Shown here piece after piece: positions 49,258 through 58,940 of a DNA stretch of 64,000 nt. Source of the stretch: JAAUQA01 sp036351435 (GTDB lineage: Bacteria > Pseudomonadota > Gammaproteobacteria > Competibacterales > Competibacteraceae); contig JAZBPA010000065.1 in NCBI GenBank assembly GCA_036351435.1, positions 20,394 to 84,393 on the forward strand. Direction: 5' to 3'. The notes beneath the pieces are model-generated. The model was not told where the DNA came from and searched no databases. It worked only from the letters and a program-made list of their open reading frames with translations. A program made the position numbers and the translations under genes. Positions within the stretch are counted from its first letter, which is position 1; each line of letters starts with the position of its first letter.

Positions 49258-50826
49258 ATGGAAAAAAGTGTTGTATTGTGTCGTTCATTATTGTTCGTTT
49301 TAATCCTTATTGGATGGGCGTCCCCCAACAGCGCTGCACCGACCTTGCCGCCTGCGGAAACTTCCGGAACGACGCCGCCGAAGCGCTTCAACTTCGCAGA
49401 TGTGCATCGACGCGCTGCCAATCTTGCGTTACAACCGTTCCAAGAAACGGAACAGTCGATACCCGCTTTTTTACGTGATCTGACCTACGATCAATACCGC
49501 GATATTCGTTTTCGCGCCGATAAGGGCTTGTGGCGGAATGAAGGGCTCCCCTTCGAGGTACAGTTCGCCCATCTGGGATTTCTGTTTCTCAAACCGGTCA
49601 AGATCAACATAGTGGAGGACGGCGAAGTCCAACCCATTCCATATCGCGGGGATTGGTTCGACTACGGCGCTAATATACTCCCGGAACAACTCCCAGCCGA
49701 GCTCGGATTCGCCGGCTTTCGCTTACATTACCCCTTACATCAAGATAGTTACTATGATGAAGTCGCTGTTTTTCTGGGAGCCAGTTATTTTCGCGCAGTA
49801 GGACAACAGCAAACCTACGGTTTATCAGCCCGCGGTTTGGCCATTGATACCGGCCTGCCCAAGCCCGAAGAGTTCCCCGTATTCCGTGAATTCTGGCTTG
49901 AAAAACCGACCCAGGATGCGACTGAGATTACTCTATACGCTCTATTAGACAGCCCACGCGTTACGGGCGCCTACCGGTTTTTAATCAAACCCGGTCCGAC
50001 GACCACGATTAATGTCAAAGCACAAGTTTTCCTCCGCGAAGCGGTTGATAAACTCGCTATCGCGCCGCTCACCAGCATGTTTTTTCATGGCGAACTCAGT
50101 GAACGGTTCAGCGACGATTTCCGCCCGGAGGTACACGATTCGGACGGCTTGTTGTTAGCGTTGGGCAATGGTGAATGGTTATGGCGTCCGTTGAGCAATC
50201 CATCGCGACTTCAGATCAGCGCGTTCCGAGATAATAATCCGCGCGGTTTCGGACTCTTGCAAAGGGACCGTGATTTCAACAACTATCAAGACCTTGAAGC
50301 GCTCTACCAGAAACGCCCCAGTGTTTGGGTTGAACCACTGGGCGAATGGGGTCCTGGGTTCATCGAACTGGTTGAAATACCGACCGATGCAGAGCGCTAT
50401 GACAATATCGTTGCGTTCTGGATTCCGGAACAGCCTTTGGAAGCGCATTCAAGCTTCGCTACCGAGTACCGGTTACATTTTGCGTCGCAGTTAGACCGCA
50501 AACCACCCGGCGGCCAAACGCTGGCGACTCGAATCGGCGCCGGCGGAGCGGGGGGAGTGGACCCTACCAAGCGCCGTTTCGTCCTTGACTTCGGTGGCAA
50601 AAACCTCACCGCATTGCCCGAGGACACTGAAATAACCGCTTTAGTCAATGCTTCTGCCGGAAAGATCGACAATATCGTGGTTAAAAAAAATCCGTTTACC
50701 ACCGGATGGCGAGCGTCTTTTGAATTGTTACCGGAAAATGAACCGGTTATCGAGTTACGTTGTTTTCTGAAATCAGCAGGGAATGTGCTCACCGAGACGT
50801 GGAGTTATCGATGGATCGCACCCTAA
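49258..50826 (+). CDS. opgG: Periplasmic glucans biosynthesis protein OpgG
   Basis: A 522-residue exported protein with a Sec-type signal peptide (hydrophobic 9-22, NSAA cleavage region) and the MdoG fold: FNFADVHRRA near 45, YDQYRDIRFR, FLFLKPVKI and LTSMFFHGELS. It works with OpgH to make osmoregulated periplasmic glucans. The lack of a twin-Arg signal favours OpgG over the paralogue OpgD. An extra gene separates it from opgH. Confidence 0.93.
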   Translation: MEKSVVLCRSLLFVLILIGWASPNSAAPTLPPAETSGTTPPKRFNFADVHRRAANLALQPFQETEQSIPAFLRDLTYDQYRDIRFRADKGLWRNEGLPFEVQFAHLGFLFLKPVKINIVEDGEVQPIPYRGDWFDYGANILPEQLPAELGFAGFRLHYPLHQDSYYDEVAVFLGASYFRAVGQQQTYGLSARGLAIDTGLPKPEEFPVFREFWLEKPTQDATEITLYALLDSPRVTGAYRFLIKPGPTTTINVKAQVFLREAVDKLAIAPLTSMFFHGELSERFSDDFRPEVHDSDGLLLALGNGEWLWRPLSNPSRLQISAFRDNNPRGFGLLQRDRDFNNYQDLEALYQKRPSVWVEPLGEWGPGFIELVEIPTDAERYDNIVAFWIPEQPLEAHSSFATEYRLHFASQLDRKPPGGQTLATRIGAGGAGGVDPTKRRFVLDFGGKNLTALPEDTEITALVNASAGKIDNIVVKKNPFTTGWRASFELLPENEPVIELRCFLKSAGNVLTETWSYRWIAP

Positions 50827-50859
50827 CTTCGCCGAACTACGGTTAATGAGTCGGATCAG

Positions 50860-51387
50860 ATGGTTGAGCTGCAACGACAACATCCTGATAGTGTGGTAGA
50901 CCTGTCCTTGCATGACCCTGCCCTCGTTAGGATCAAGGCGTATTGGCGTGGGTTGGGGGTAGTGGATGAAACAAAGGTGACGCTGCTAAGCCAACGGGCG
51001 ATGCAACGTGCTTTGAACTGCCTGCACACATCGGTTACTCAGGAAGAGCTAACGCTGCGCGCTTTGCAAGAAGTCCAAAACATGATGGACGAGTGGCTGA
51101 CCGTCGCATCGCCTGAAAAACCCCTTTTGGCGCGCGTGGCACTGCTCGACGGCGCCGTACCCGACTGGCCGATGCAACTGGCGACTCATAGCCACCGACC
51201 GGAGACCATCAGCATACTGTCCCAAACCTTGCCTGAACCCGTCCCACCATACGGCGAATTGGCCATGCCGGAACAGCGTATCGTATCGGGTTCGTTTCTT
51301 TATCTCATGACGGTGCTTAAACAGCTGCTCCTGAGCTGCCTGGACGCGCTAAAACGGCGGCTGACTAGAACAGGTCAAGCCAAATGA
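50860..51387 (+). CDS. Hypothetical protein between opgG and opgH, possible detached OpgH N-terminal segment
   Basis: A 175-residue protein of unknown family, overlapping opgH by ATGA. It has no signal peptide. A weakly hydrophobic stretch lies near 148-160 (FLYLMTVLKQLLLSC) and the end is basic (KRRLTRTGQAK). The AMPEQR near 137 resembles the AMPEAKR that precedes the first membrane segment of E. coli OpgH. The downstream OpgH here is short and begins right at the membrane segment, so this gene may supply the missing cytoplasmic head. That is inference. Confidence 0.7.
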   Translation: MVELQRQHPDSVVDLSLHDPALVRIKAYWRGLGVVDETKVTLLSQRAMQRALNCLHTSVTQEELTLRALQEVQNMMDEWLTVASPEKPLLARVALLDGAVPDWPMQLATHSHRPETISILSQTLPEPVPPYGELAMPEQRIVSGSFLYLMTVLKQLLLSCLDALKRRLTRTGQAK

Positions 51388-53462
51388 ACCCGCCGTTCCC
51401 AACCAGCTACGCGCTGCGGCGGGTGATTTTCTTTTCCCTAACGCTAGTCACTACTTTGATTGCCATGGGCTTGTTGATCAGTGTCTATCAGACCGACGGT
51501 ATCAGCCCGTTGGAAGTGGTATTGCTGGTGTTGTATGCGATTTTGCTGCTTTGGATCTGCGCGTCTTTCTGGACCGCCATGATCGGTTTCGTAATCCGCC
51601 TGACCCGTCGTGACCGCTACGCAATCTCGGCGACAGCCGGGGTTGTTCCGGCGGAGTGTGCAACGGCACTGCACACGGCCATTGTGATGCCCGTCTACAA
51701 TGAAGAGCCCTCCAGGGTATTCGCACGGTTAAGCGCTGTTTATCAGTCCTTGCAAGAGATCGGACAGCTTGAGTTGTTTGATTTTTTTATACTCAGCGAC
51801 ACTCAGGATCCCGATATTTGGATTGAAGAAGAATTACAGTGGCACCATCTGTGTCAGTCGCTGAACGGCAAGGGGCGAATTTTTTATCGCAATCGGTTTC
51901 GTAATACCGGTCGTAAAAGCGGCAATATCGCTGATTTCTGCAGCCGTTGGGGCGCGCGCTATCGGTACATGATCGTCCTGGATGCCGACAGCCTGATGGC
52001 CGGCACCACCCTTGTCGACATGGTGCGACTCATGGAGAACAACCCGCCGGTAGCGCTGATACAGGTGCCGCCGGTACCGGTTAACCGGGTATCGTTGTTC
52101 GCCCGCATTATGCAATTCGCAAGCACGATCTACGGGCCATTGTTCACGACCGGTTTGAACTACTGGCAATTGGGCGAGGGGAATTACTGGGGTCACAACG
52201 CAATCCTCCGCATCCAACCGTTCGCAGACTGCTGTGGTTTACCCGATCTTCCGGGGCGAGAACCTTTCGGCGGCAAAATTCTCAGTCATGACTTCGTCGA
52301 AGCGGCGTTGTTGCGTAGGGCCGGTTGGCAAGTCTGGCTGGCTTATGATTTAGGCGGTAGCTACGAGGAAATTCCCCCCACCTTGATCGACTACGCCAAA
52401 CGCGATAGGCGCTGGTGCCAAGGCAATCTACAACATACCCGGCTGGTTTTTGCGCGCGGTTTACATCCGCTCAGCCGTTTGCATCTGCTCATGGGTATTA
52501 TGTCCTACCTGGCTTCGCCGTTATGGTTGCTGTTTCTGGTATTGACGGGTATTGAAGCGTTTATTCAAGCGCAAGACCAGCCGGTGTATTTTTTCGGTGA
52601 CAGCTTCACCCCCGTTTGGCCGGTTTCTTACGCCGTGGAAATGCAAACCGTATTGGTTGTGACCCTGGCGTTTTTATTCCTGCCGAAACTGCTGGCTTTG
52701 CTGCTTTTGGCGCGCGATACTCAACTGCGTCGCAGCTACGGCGGTTTTTCCAGGGCGACCCTCAGCGTGTTCCTGGAAAGCCTGTTTTCCGTATTGCTCG
52801 CCCCGATATTGATGTTATTTCAGGCGAAGTTTGTGTTATTGATTCTGGCCAGGCGCGCCATCGGCTGGCCCGTACAACAACGAGACGATCACCAAACCGG
52901 CGTTAAAGAAGCGTGTTTCGCTCACGTCGGTCAAACCGCTCTGGGAATTGCGATCGGGATAGGATCCTATCTTTACATTCCCAACTTTTTTTGGTGGTTT
53001 ACTCCCGTACTGCTGGGAATGGTGTTGGCCATCCCGCTATCGATCTTTTCCAGTAGCGTAAAATGGGGTCAAGTCACCCAGCGCATGGGATTATTCCTTA
53101 CCCCTCAGGAAACCAAGCCACCACGGGTACTTACGCTGTTCCGCGAAGCAATCGAACGCACATCACCTAGCAAACTATTGAAGGAACACAGTTTTTTCTT
53201 ACAAGCACTCAACCACCCGTTTACCCATGCGCTACATACCGCACTATTGCCAAGTCGAACGACTAATCGCCGCCAACGGCATTATCTGGAGGGATTAGGC
53301 TACCAATTGTTGGATTGCGGGCCGTCGAGTCTGAGCGCAGCTGAGAAAAGAGAACTATTAGCCCACCGGGAGACGTTACTGCGATTACATGTGTTGCTCT
53401 GGGGTGATCTCGATAGCGAACATGGTGCATGGGTACCCGAAGCAACAAAACAGGCGCTGTAA
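51384..53462 (+). CDS. opgH: Glucans biosynthesis glucosyltransferase OpgH
   Basis: A 692-residue GT2 membrane glucosyltransferase. Two membrane helices at about 12-33 and 42-70 precede the catalytic domain (TAIVMPVYNEEPSRVFA, KSGNIADFC, DADS near 200, SHDFVEAALLRRAGW, and RDRRW near 341), followed by several more helices. It makes the beta-glucan backbone from UDP-glucose. E. coli OpgH has 847 residues; about 140 N-terminal cytoplasmic residues are missing here. The ATG overlaps the preceding gene. Confidence 0.95.
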   Translation: MNPPFPTSYALRRVIFFSLTLVTTLIAMGLLISVYQTDGISPLEVVLLVLYAILLLWICASFWTAMIGFVIRLTRRDRYAISATAGVVPAECATALHTAIVMPVYNEEPSRVFARLSAVYQSLQEIGQLELFDFFILSDTQDPDIWIEEELQWHHLCQSLNGKGRIFYRNRFRNTGRKSGNIADFCSRWGARYRYMIVLDADSLMAGTTLVDMVRLMENNPPVALIQVPPVPVNRVSLFARIMQFASTIYGPLFTTGLNYWQLGEGNYWGHNAILRIQPFADCCGLPDLPGREPFGGKILSHDFVEAALLRRAGWQVWLAYDLGGSYEEIPPTLIDYAKRDRRWCQGNLQHTRLVFARGLHPLSRLHLLMGIMSYLASPLWLLFLVLTGIEAFIQAQDQPVYFFGDSFTPVWPVSYAVEMQTVLVVTLAFLFLPKLLALLLLARDTQLRRSYGGFSRATLSVFLESLFSVLLAPILMLFQAKFVLLILARRAIGWPVQQRDDHQTGVKEACFAHVGQTALGIAIGIGSYLYIPNFFWWFTPVLLGMVLAIPLSIFSSSVKWGQVTQRMGLFLTPQETKPPRVLTLFREAIERTSPSKLLKEHSFFLQALNHPFTHALHTALLPSRTTNRRQRHYLEGLGYQLLDCGPSSLSAAEKRELLAHRETLLRLHVLLWGDLDSEHGAWVPEATKQAL

Positions 53463-53551
53463 TTATTTTGTACGGCATATGAACGATAGGTTGAACGACA
53501 AGTCAACCAAGAATGCGCAATTCTATGGCGCTATAGCGAGGAGATAACACT

Positions 53552-56500
53552 ATGTTCATCCAACTGATTGGTTTGCTATTGCTGGCCATAGGCGTGTCAC
53601 TGTCCCCCCGGGCAGAAGCCGCCCTGATGGCTGAATTGGAAGGACCGACCGATAATCAACCCGTCTCCGGGATCGGCATCATCCGTGGCTGGGCGTTCTC
53701 GGACACCGCCGGGGTACAGATTGAACAAGTCACTCTGAGTATCGACGGAGAGGAAATCAATGCGATTCCTTGCTGCAGTGTGCGCGCAGACGTTGAAACG
53801 TTCTTCCCACAATTTCCCAGCGCCAACACCCGCAATAGCGGCTATGGTCTCACCTTCAACTACGGCGAACTGACTACTGGAGCACACTCTATCCAGGTCG
53901 ATATTCGCGACAGTAGCGGCGCGCAGTTCAGCCGTACTCATACGGTCACCGTCGTCAAGCCGGGTAATGCCGCATTCATCGACCAAGTCGATTTATCGTC
54001 TGCCAGCGCCGCACGGCAGGACCAGGAAATATTGATCAATGGATTACAAGTCCGCGACAAGGATAGTCAAGTCTTCCAATCGGTTAACGCTCGGCTACGT
54101 TGGTTTCAGAATACCCAAGCCTTGGGCATGGTAACTGCCGCGCCCAGCGCTCAATCCAGTGTCGGGATGAGCGAGCCCGTTCCCCAATCACGGAATGTTA
54201 ATACCCGTGCGGCAACCGGCATACAACATGCCCTATTGGAAAGCCCACTGAATGGCGATACCGCTTCCGGCATCGCTATCGTGCGCGGTTGGGCGATTGC
54301 ACCGCAAGGCCGTTCGATTCAGCGAGTACAACTGTTCATCGACGGCGAACCCAGTGTTACCATTCCTTGTTGTTCTCGGCGGGCTGACGTTGCTGCAGCG
54401 TTCCCCGACGAACCAAACAGCGCTGACAGTGGTTTCGGCGTCACTATTAATTATGGTGACCTCGGTCCCGGAGTCCATGAGATCAGCGTTGAAATCGAAG
54501 ACAGTAGCGGGGCGGTACGCACCTTCACCAGTGGTGTGTTGGTTCGACAACCTGGTGAATTCGTCTTTCTGGAGAATTTAGATTTAACCAATTCCACGGT
54601 GCGTATTGCCGGCAACCAGCTGGTCGTCGAAAACGCCATTGCTCAGGATCGAATTACCGGCCAGTCCGCCACCCGCATCCTTCGTTACCAATGGGATGTG
54701 CCCTCGCAAGCTTTCCTGCTTAGTGAAGAAAGCGTGACTGAAGTCACCATCAGCAGTGCCGAATGCACCACCAACGGTGATACCTCTAGTCTTCAGAACC
54801 TGCTCAACAACCCTGGTCCCGACGGGATTTCCCTGCCGGAATTGCTTGCCGCTCAAAATGCTACACCACCTCCTGAAGGACGGGTGCTTGTCGATTTTAA
54901 TTTCACCGGTGCTATCAGCTGCAGTCAGGCCTTACCTGCCCTGGGTGGTGCACTAGCGCTCAATGGCGACACCAATGGTGATGGGGCTCCGGATATTACT
55001 TTGGCTCCTACATTACCAAATGCTACAACAGCATCATCCGCTACTGTGCGTAACAATGAGACCCTGTCAGTGGGTCTTGAAATTACTGGTAGCGATGTAA
55101 CCATTCGAGGCATTGAGCTGCGAAACTTCGCAGACACAGCGTTGTTGATCGCACCCTCTCTCGGGGTACCGTCGACCGATGTCACGGTATTGGGTATCAA
55201 CGCCAATAACACCGATCCAGAAAATGAGGCGAGTGGAGTAACAGCGATAACCCGGTCGCAAACCGGGCAATCCACTTCATTGAGCCGCGTGCTAGTGGGC
55301 AACAGCCGCTTCAGAGGGAGCGCATCCGGTATTCAGCTTGAAGCGGTTGGAGAAAACGGTGCCAGTGGTGGAGAAATGACGGGCATTACCATCTCAGACA
55401 ATACCATGGAAGACATGACGAACGTTGGTGTGGATATTAGTTCAAGCACCAATGGCGCTAACCTAAGTCAAATCAATGTCATTGAGAATCAAGTTAGAGG
55501 CGCAACAAACAACGGTATTGTGGTCAGCGGCGGGTCTGCCGATATGCAAGATAATGTCACCGAAGTGGTCATTGCCGGTAATACGGTGATCGATATTGGC
55601 TTCGAGGGCATTCTGCTACAAGGCGGCGCTAATGGAGCAACCGATAATATGCTGATGGCCAAAATTCGTGGCAACACCGTCCAGCAAACCACCGCCGGGG
55701 GAATGAATGGGATTGTCCTGGGTGGCGGCATCGACAACGCATCCGGCAATATCATTGATACTGTCATAGAAGGCAACGTCACTACAGACCTCGGGATAGG
55801 CATTGCCATCACCGGCGGACAGGGTAATTCATCAGAAAACACCGTGATGTTCGACATTCGTGATAATCAAGTGCAGGAACCCAATTTTAGTGCATCTGTG
55901 TCAGGCATTTTCTTGGAAGGCGGATCAGGTGCATCACCGGACAACATGATTGAAGGAACCACTGCGAACAACGACATAACCGACACGACGGCAGGTATTG
56001 TATTATCTTCGGGTTTTGATGGTGCCGAGAACAACCTGTTGATGGCTGACGTTACCGATAACACTGTGCAGGATATTGCAACGGCAGGTATCAATGTGAT
56101 CGGTGGCTGGTCTGCCGCATCAAACACCATTGATACCCTGATCGAAGATAACACTGTCAGTGATACAGGTATCGGCGTTTTTGTATGCTCTGGCACAGCC
56201 GGGGCGCGGCAGGACAACCAAGGTCCCTCCACCGGCAATGAGGCTTTGACGCAAATACTTAATAACGTTGTCGAGCGAAGCGCCAACTTCGATATCCGGG
56301 TCGTCGGCGGCATTAACGAAGCACGCGGTGCAGTCACCGGTAATTTTGTAGACAGTGATATTGTGGGCAACCAGGCCGACACTATAGTGTGCGAGGAGTT
56401 TATCGAAGGTAACCCAACGGAATGTAATATCCAAGACAACACTACCCCAACAGTCAGCCAAACTCGTGCAGTCGCACTTAATCAGTTGGCTTTAAGGCAG

Positions 56501-56641
56501 GCCCGCTTAACCGGGCAAGTTCAGCGACTAAGAGAACGGGCATCTAATGTCACTGATCAGCGCCTGCAACAGAAACTGTTACAACTTAGTAATAAGCTGG
56601 AACGCCTTCAAAACAAGCTAACCACCCGAGCAACGCGTTAG
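53552..56641 (+). CDS. Secreted protein with two Cys-Cys Ig-like domains and a parallel beta-helix
   Basis: A 1029-residue exported protein. The signal peptide ends near AEA (residue 23). Two Ig-like domains follow (about 27-140 and 227-335). Each has SGI-x-I-x-RGWA, an IDGE strand, a vicinal pair in IPCCS (Cys74-75 and Cys273-274) and an SG-x-G-x-T-x-NYG-x-L tail. A calcium-loop pattern D-x-N-x-DG-x2-D lies at 473-481. About 500-940 is a right-handed beta-helix of roughly 30-34-residue repeats (GNTV...GI-x-L-x-GG...N). The last 45 residues are a charged coiled coil. Its function is unknown; surface binding or polysaccharide modification are possibilities. Confidence 0.88.
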   Translation: MFIQLIGLLLLAIGVSLSPRAEAALMAELEGPTDNQPVSGIGIIRGWAFSDTAGVQIEQVTLSIDGEEINAIPCCSVRADVETFFPQFPSANTRNSGYGLTFNYGELTTGAHSIQVDIRDSSGAQFSRTHTVTVVKPGNAAFIDQVDLSSASAARQDQEILINGLQVRDKDSQVFQSVNARLRWFQNTQALGMVTAAPSAQSSVGMSEPVPQSRNVNTRAATGIQHALLESPLNGDTASGIAIVRGWAIAPQGRSIQRVQLFIDGEPSVTIPCCSRRADVAAAFPDEPNSADSGFGVTINYGDLGPGVHEISVEIEDSSGAVRTFTSGVLVRQPGEFVFLENLDLTNSTVRIAGNQLVVENAIAQDRITGQSATRILRYQWDVPSQAFLLSEESVTEVTISSAECTTNGDTSSLQNLLNNPGPDGISLPELLAAQNATPPPEGRVLVDFNFTGAISCSQALPALGGALALNGDTNGDGAPDITLAPTLPNATTASSATVRNNETLSVGLEITGSDVTIRGIELRNFADTALLIAPSLGVPSTDVTVLGINANNTDPENEASGVTAITRSQTGQSTSLSRVLVGNSRFRGSASGIQLEAVGENGASGGEMTGITISDNTMEDMTNVGVDISSSTNGANLSQINVIENQVRGATNNGIVVSGGSADMQDNVTEVVIAGNTVIDIGFEGILLQGGANGATDNMLMAKIRGNTVQQTTAGGMNGIVLGGGIDNASGNIIDTVIEGNVTTDLGIGIAITGGQGNSSENTVMFDIRDNQVQEPNFSASVSGIFLEGGSGASPDNMIEGTTANNDITDTTAGIVLSSGFDGAENNLLMADVTDNTVQDIATAGINVIGGWSAASNTIDTLIEDNTVSDTGIGVFVCSGTAGARQDNQGPSTGNEALTQILNNVVERSANFDIRVVGGINEARGAVTGNFVDSDIVGNQADTIVCEEFIEGNPTECNIQDNTTPTVSQTRAVALNQLALRQARLTGQVQRLRERASNVTDQRLQQKLLQLSNKLERLQNKLTTRATR

Positions 56642-56750
56642 TTGACTTATCAATCCGAGCAGGGTCGTTTTCAAGTACGACATTGATGCTTTTCAGGTCA
56701 AACGTCACCGTCGACCCTGCTCAGTACCCAACATGAGTTGACGATGCAAG

Positions 56751-57629
56751 TTAAATCTTTAACCGCTCAGCCAGCAGCCGAGTAAACTCTTTGATTTTGA
56801 AAGGCAGATATGACCGGGCTGGGTATACCGCGTGCACGGGAAAGCTACGTAATGGTTTGTTTGCTAACAGCCGGATCAACCGACCGCTCTCGATATCGTC
56901 CTTGAAAACCCAAAGCGGTCCAAGATGTATGCCGGCGCCTTCAAGCACCAGTTGACGCACGGCAGACACGCTGTTCACAGTGATGTTGCTGGTTATTTTT
57001 GAGTGCGAATAGCGACTGCCATCAGCAAACTCGATATCACTTCTTGCCTGACTGGACGAATACAGAATGAAGTTATGGGTTTGCAATTGTTCTAAGGTCG
57101 TCGGTGTTCCATGCTTTGCCAAATAGTCTGGGCTGCCTACCAACACCCGGTCATTTTGTCCCACCTTCTTTGCGATCAGCGTGGAGTCCGGCAATTCGCC
57201 GATACGTACGGCGACATCAAGATTCATCTCCAGCAAGTTTTCAAAAGCACTGCCTAGTAATAATTCCACTGACAATTCTGGGGCCTGCTGCTGCATTTTG
57301 CGGATCACCGGCACGACAAATTGAGTGCCGAAGTCCACCGGCGCTGCGATACGCAATTTGCCGGTGAGTCGATTAACCCCGCTGCTGATTTCCTCTTCCA
57401 ACGCCGTTTGGTCATCGATGATTCGGCGCAATCGCTCGTAATAATGCTGGCCAAGCTCAGTCGGAGTGGTACGCTGCGTGGAGCGGCGCAGCAATTTGAC
57501 TTTGAGGCGATCCTCCAATACGGCAATCTTTCTGCTGACAGCCGATGGCTCTATGTTCAGATGTTCAGCGGCCTTCTTGAAACTGCCGGATTCCACGACT
57601 TGAAGAAAGAGTTGTTCGACAGTGCTCAT
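56751..57629 (-). CDS. LysR-family transcriptional regulator
   Basis: A 292-residue regulator with an N-terminal winged helix-turn-helix (FLQVVESGSFKKAAEHLNIEPSAVSRKIAVLEDRL in pattern) and a LysR substrate-binding domain. It belongs to the AaeR/DmlR-like group by overall feel (RRSTQRTTPTELGQHYYERL). It is divergent from an SDR gene, its probable target. The effector is unknown. Confidence 0.92.
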   Translation of the reverse strand: MSTVEQLFLQVVESGSFKKAAEHLNIEPSAVSRKIAVLEDRLKVKLLRRSTQRTTPTELGQHYYERLRRIIDDQTALEEEISSGVNRLTGKLRIAAPVDFGTQFVVPVIRKMQQQAPELSVELLLGSAFENLLEMNLDVAVRIGELPDSTLIAKKVGQNDRVLVGSPDYLAKHGTPTTLEQLQTHNFILYSSSQARSDIEFADGSRYSHSKITSNITVNSVSAVRQLVLEGAGIHLGPLWVFKDDIESGRLIRLLANKPLRSFPVHAVYPARSYLPFKIKEFTRLLAERLKI

Positions 57630-57646
57630 GCTTATTGCATTTTTCG

Positions 57647-57659
57647 CATTTAATAAATG
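57647..57659. promoter_or_regulatory. Palindrome, candidate LysR operator
   Basis: CATTTAATAAATG is a perfect palindrome centred on 57653, 18 bases upstream of the LysR start in the 139-base gap shared with the SDR gene. LysR proteins commonly bind an AT-rich dyad there to repress themselves and control the divergent gene. Confidence 0.4.
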
Positions 57660-57768
57660 ATATTTACCACTCTTCCTGCGATTCAGTCAATCCAATAGGC
57701 TACGCCTACGCTGTCGGTTACCTGAGTTTTGCCGGCAAGCATTCCCTCACTAACAGCAGGAGAGAATC

Positions 57769-58524
57769 ATGGCTAAAATCGATCTGAACGGAAAAGTCAC
57801 CCTCGTTGCCGGTGGCGCCAAAAATCTCGGCGGCTTGATCAGCCGGGAGTTTGCAGCCAGCGGATCAAAAGTAGTTGTGCACTACAACAGTAGTTCGACC
57901 GAAAGCGAGGCCGATGCAACGATAAAAGCCATCAAAGAGATGGGCGGCGAAGCGATTGCGATCCAGGGTGATCTGACTAAAACAGCCAATGTGGCTGCGT
58001 TGTTTGCACAGGCAAAAGATCATTTCGGTGGTATCGATGTGGCGGTCAATACCGTAGGAAAAGTATTGCGTAAACCCATCATCGAAACTACCGAAGCAGA
58101 GTACGACGAAATGTTCGCTGTTAACGCCAAGTCGGCGTACTTCTTCATGAAAGAAGCCGGCCTACATCTGAACGATAACGGCAAAGTCATTACGATTGTG
58201 ACCTCGTTGTTGGCCGCATTTACCGATGGCTATTCCAGTTATGCCGGTGGCAAAGCACCGGTAGAAGATTTCACCCGTGCCGCCGCCAAAGAATTTGCTG
58301 CTCGGGGTATTTCGGTCAACAACATTGGGCCGGGTCCTATGGACACGCCATTCTTTTACGGCCAGGAAACCCCGGAACGGGTGGGCTTCCACAAGTCACA
58401 AGCGATGGGTAATCAACTCACGCATATTGAGGACATTGTTCCCATCGTGAAATTCTTGGCCACCGAAGGCTGGTGGATCACCGGCCAGACACTGTTTGCC
58501 AACGGCGGTTACACCACGCGCTAA
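57769..58524 (+). CDS. Short-chain dehydrogenase/reductase
   Basis: A 251-residue classical SDR. The cofactor loop is AGGAKNLGG (14-22, a variant of TGxxxGxG). The catalytic residues are Ser146, Tyr158 and Lys162 (YAGGK), with Asn119 in the helix. The NNAG motif reads NTVG. The C terminus (ITGQTLFANGGYTTR) follows the family. The substrate is unknown. GGAG lies just upstream of the ATG. The divergent LysR gene is the likely regulator. Confidence 0.93.
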   Translation: MAKIDLNGKVTLVAGGAKNLGGLISREFAASGSKVVVHYNSSSTESEADATIKAIKEMGGEAIAIQGDLTKTANVAALFAQAKDHFGGIDVAVNTVGKVLRKPIIETTEAEYDEMFAVNAKSAYFFMKEAGLHLNDNGKVITIVTSLLAAFTDGYSSYAGGKAPVEDFTRAAAKEFAARGISVNNIGPGPMDTPFFYGQETPERVGFHKSQAMGNQLTHIEDIVPIVKFLATEGWWITGQTLFANGGYTTR

Positions 58525-58536
58525 CCAAGCGCTCGT

Positions 58537-58569
58537 CTATCACTCCCGGAATACTGCCGGGAGTGATAG
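58537..58569 (+). terminator. 13-bp perfect hairpin after the SDR gene
   Basis: CTATCACTCCCGG (58537-58549) pairs perfectly with 58557-58569 around a 7-base loop, 12 bases after the SDR stop. It is a probable terminator, although a T-run is missing. Confidence 0.5.
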
Positions 58570-58623
58570 GTACATCCAACACGTGTAGAAAGTAAGGAAA
58601 AAACGGGCTGACTGGAGATTGAT

Positions 58624-58890
58624 ATGAGAACACTGTTGTTTATCGTCGGTGGCATCGTCCTTTGGGCAATCTTCACTGGCGTCACCAAACTTTTCAGTAG
58701 TCAGGCGGGCAGCAACTGGATGCCGACAATTGCTTTCGCAGTCATCTGGTTCGCGATTGCCGGCTGGAATATGTGGGTAGGTGTGACGCAAGCAGGTTAT
58801 TCATTCCTAGTGGAACTGCCGATCTTCCTACTGATCTATCTTGTTCCGGTTGCGCTTGCGGCTTTCGTGAAATACAAAGCCCTTATATGA
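58624..58890 (+). CDS. Small integral membrane protein
   Basis: An 88-residue protein with three hydrophobic segments (about 3-21, 36-53 and 63-83). I do not recognise the family. The ATG follows GGAG at a good distance, and the codon use is like its neighbours. It is followed closely by an exported NTF2-like protein. Confidence 0.7.
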   Translation: MRTLLFIVGGIVLWAIFTGVTKLFSSQAGSNWMPTIAFAVIWFAIAGWNMWVGVTQAGYSFLVELPIFLLIYLVPVALAAFVKYKALI

Positions 58891-58940
58891 GGTTGGCAAT
58901 GAAGAGTTGCCCTACTTCAACTAATTGGGAGGTTTCTGCA

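Noticed and set aside
55867..56442. 191-codon reverse-strand ORF within the beta-helix gene
   Set aside because: Antisense shadow of a repeat-rich gene; no ribosome binding site and no recognisable domain.
53552..56641. Phage tail-spike or adhesin reading of the beta-helix protein
   Set aside because: It has a signal peptide and Ig-like domains and no phage neighbours. No autotransporter barrel or haemagglutinin secretion domain is present either.
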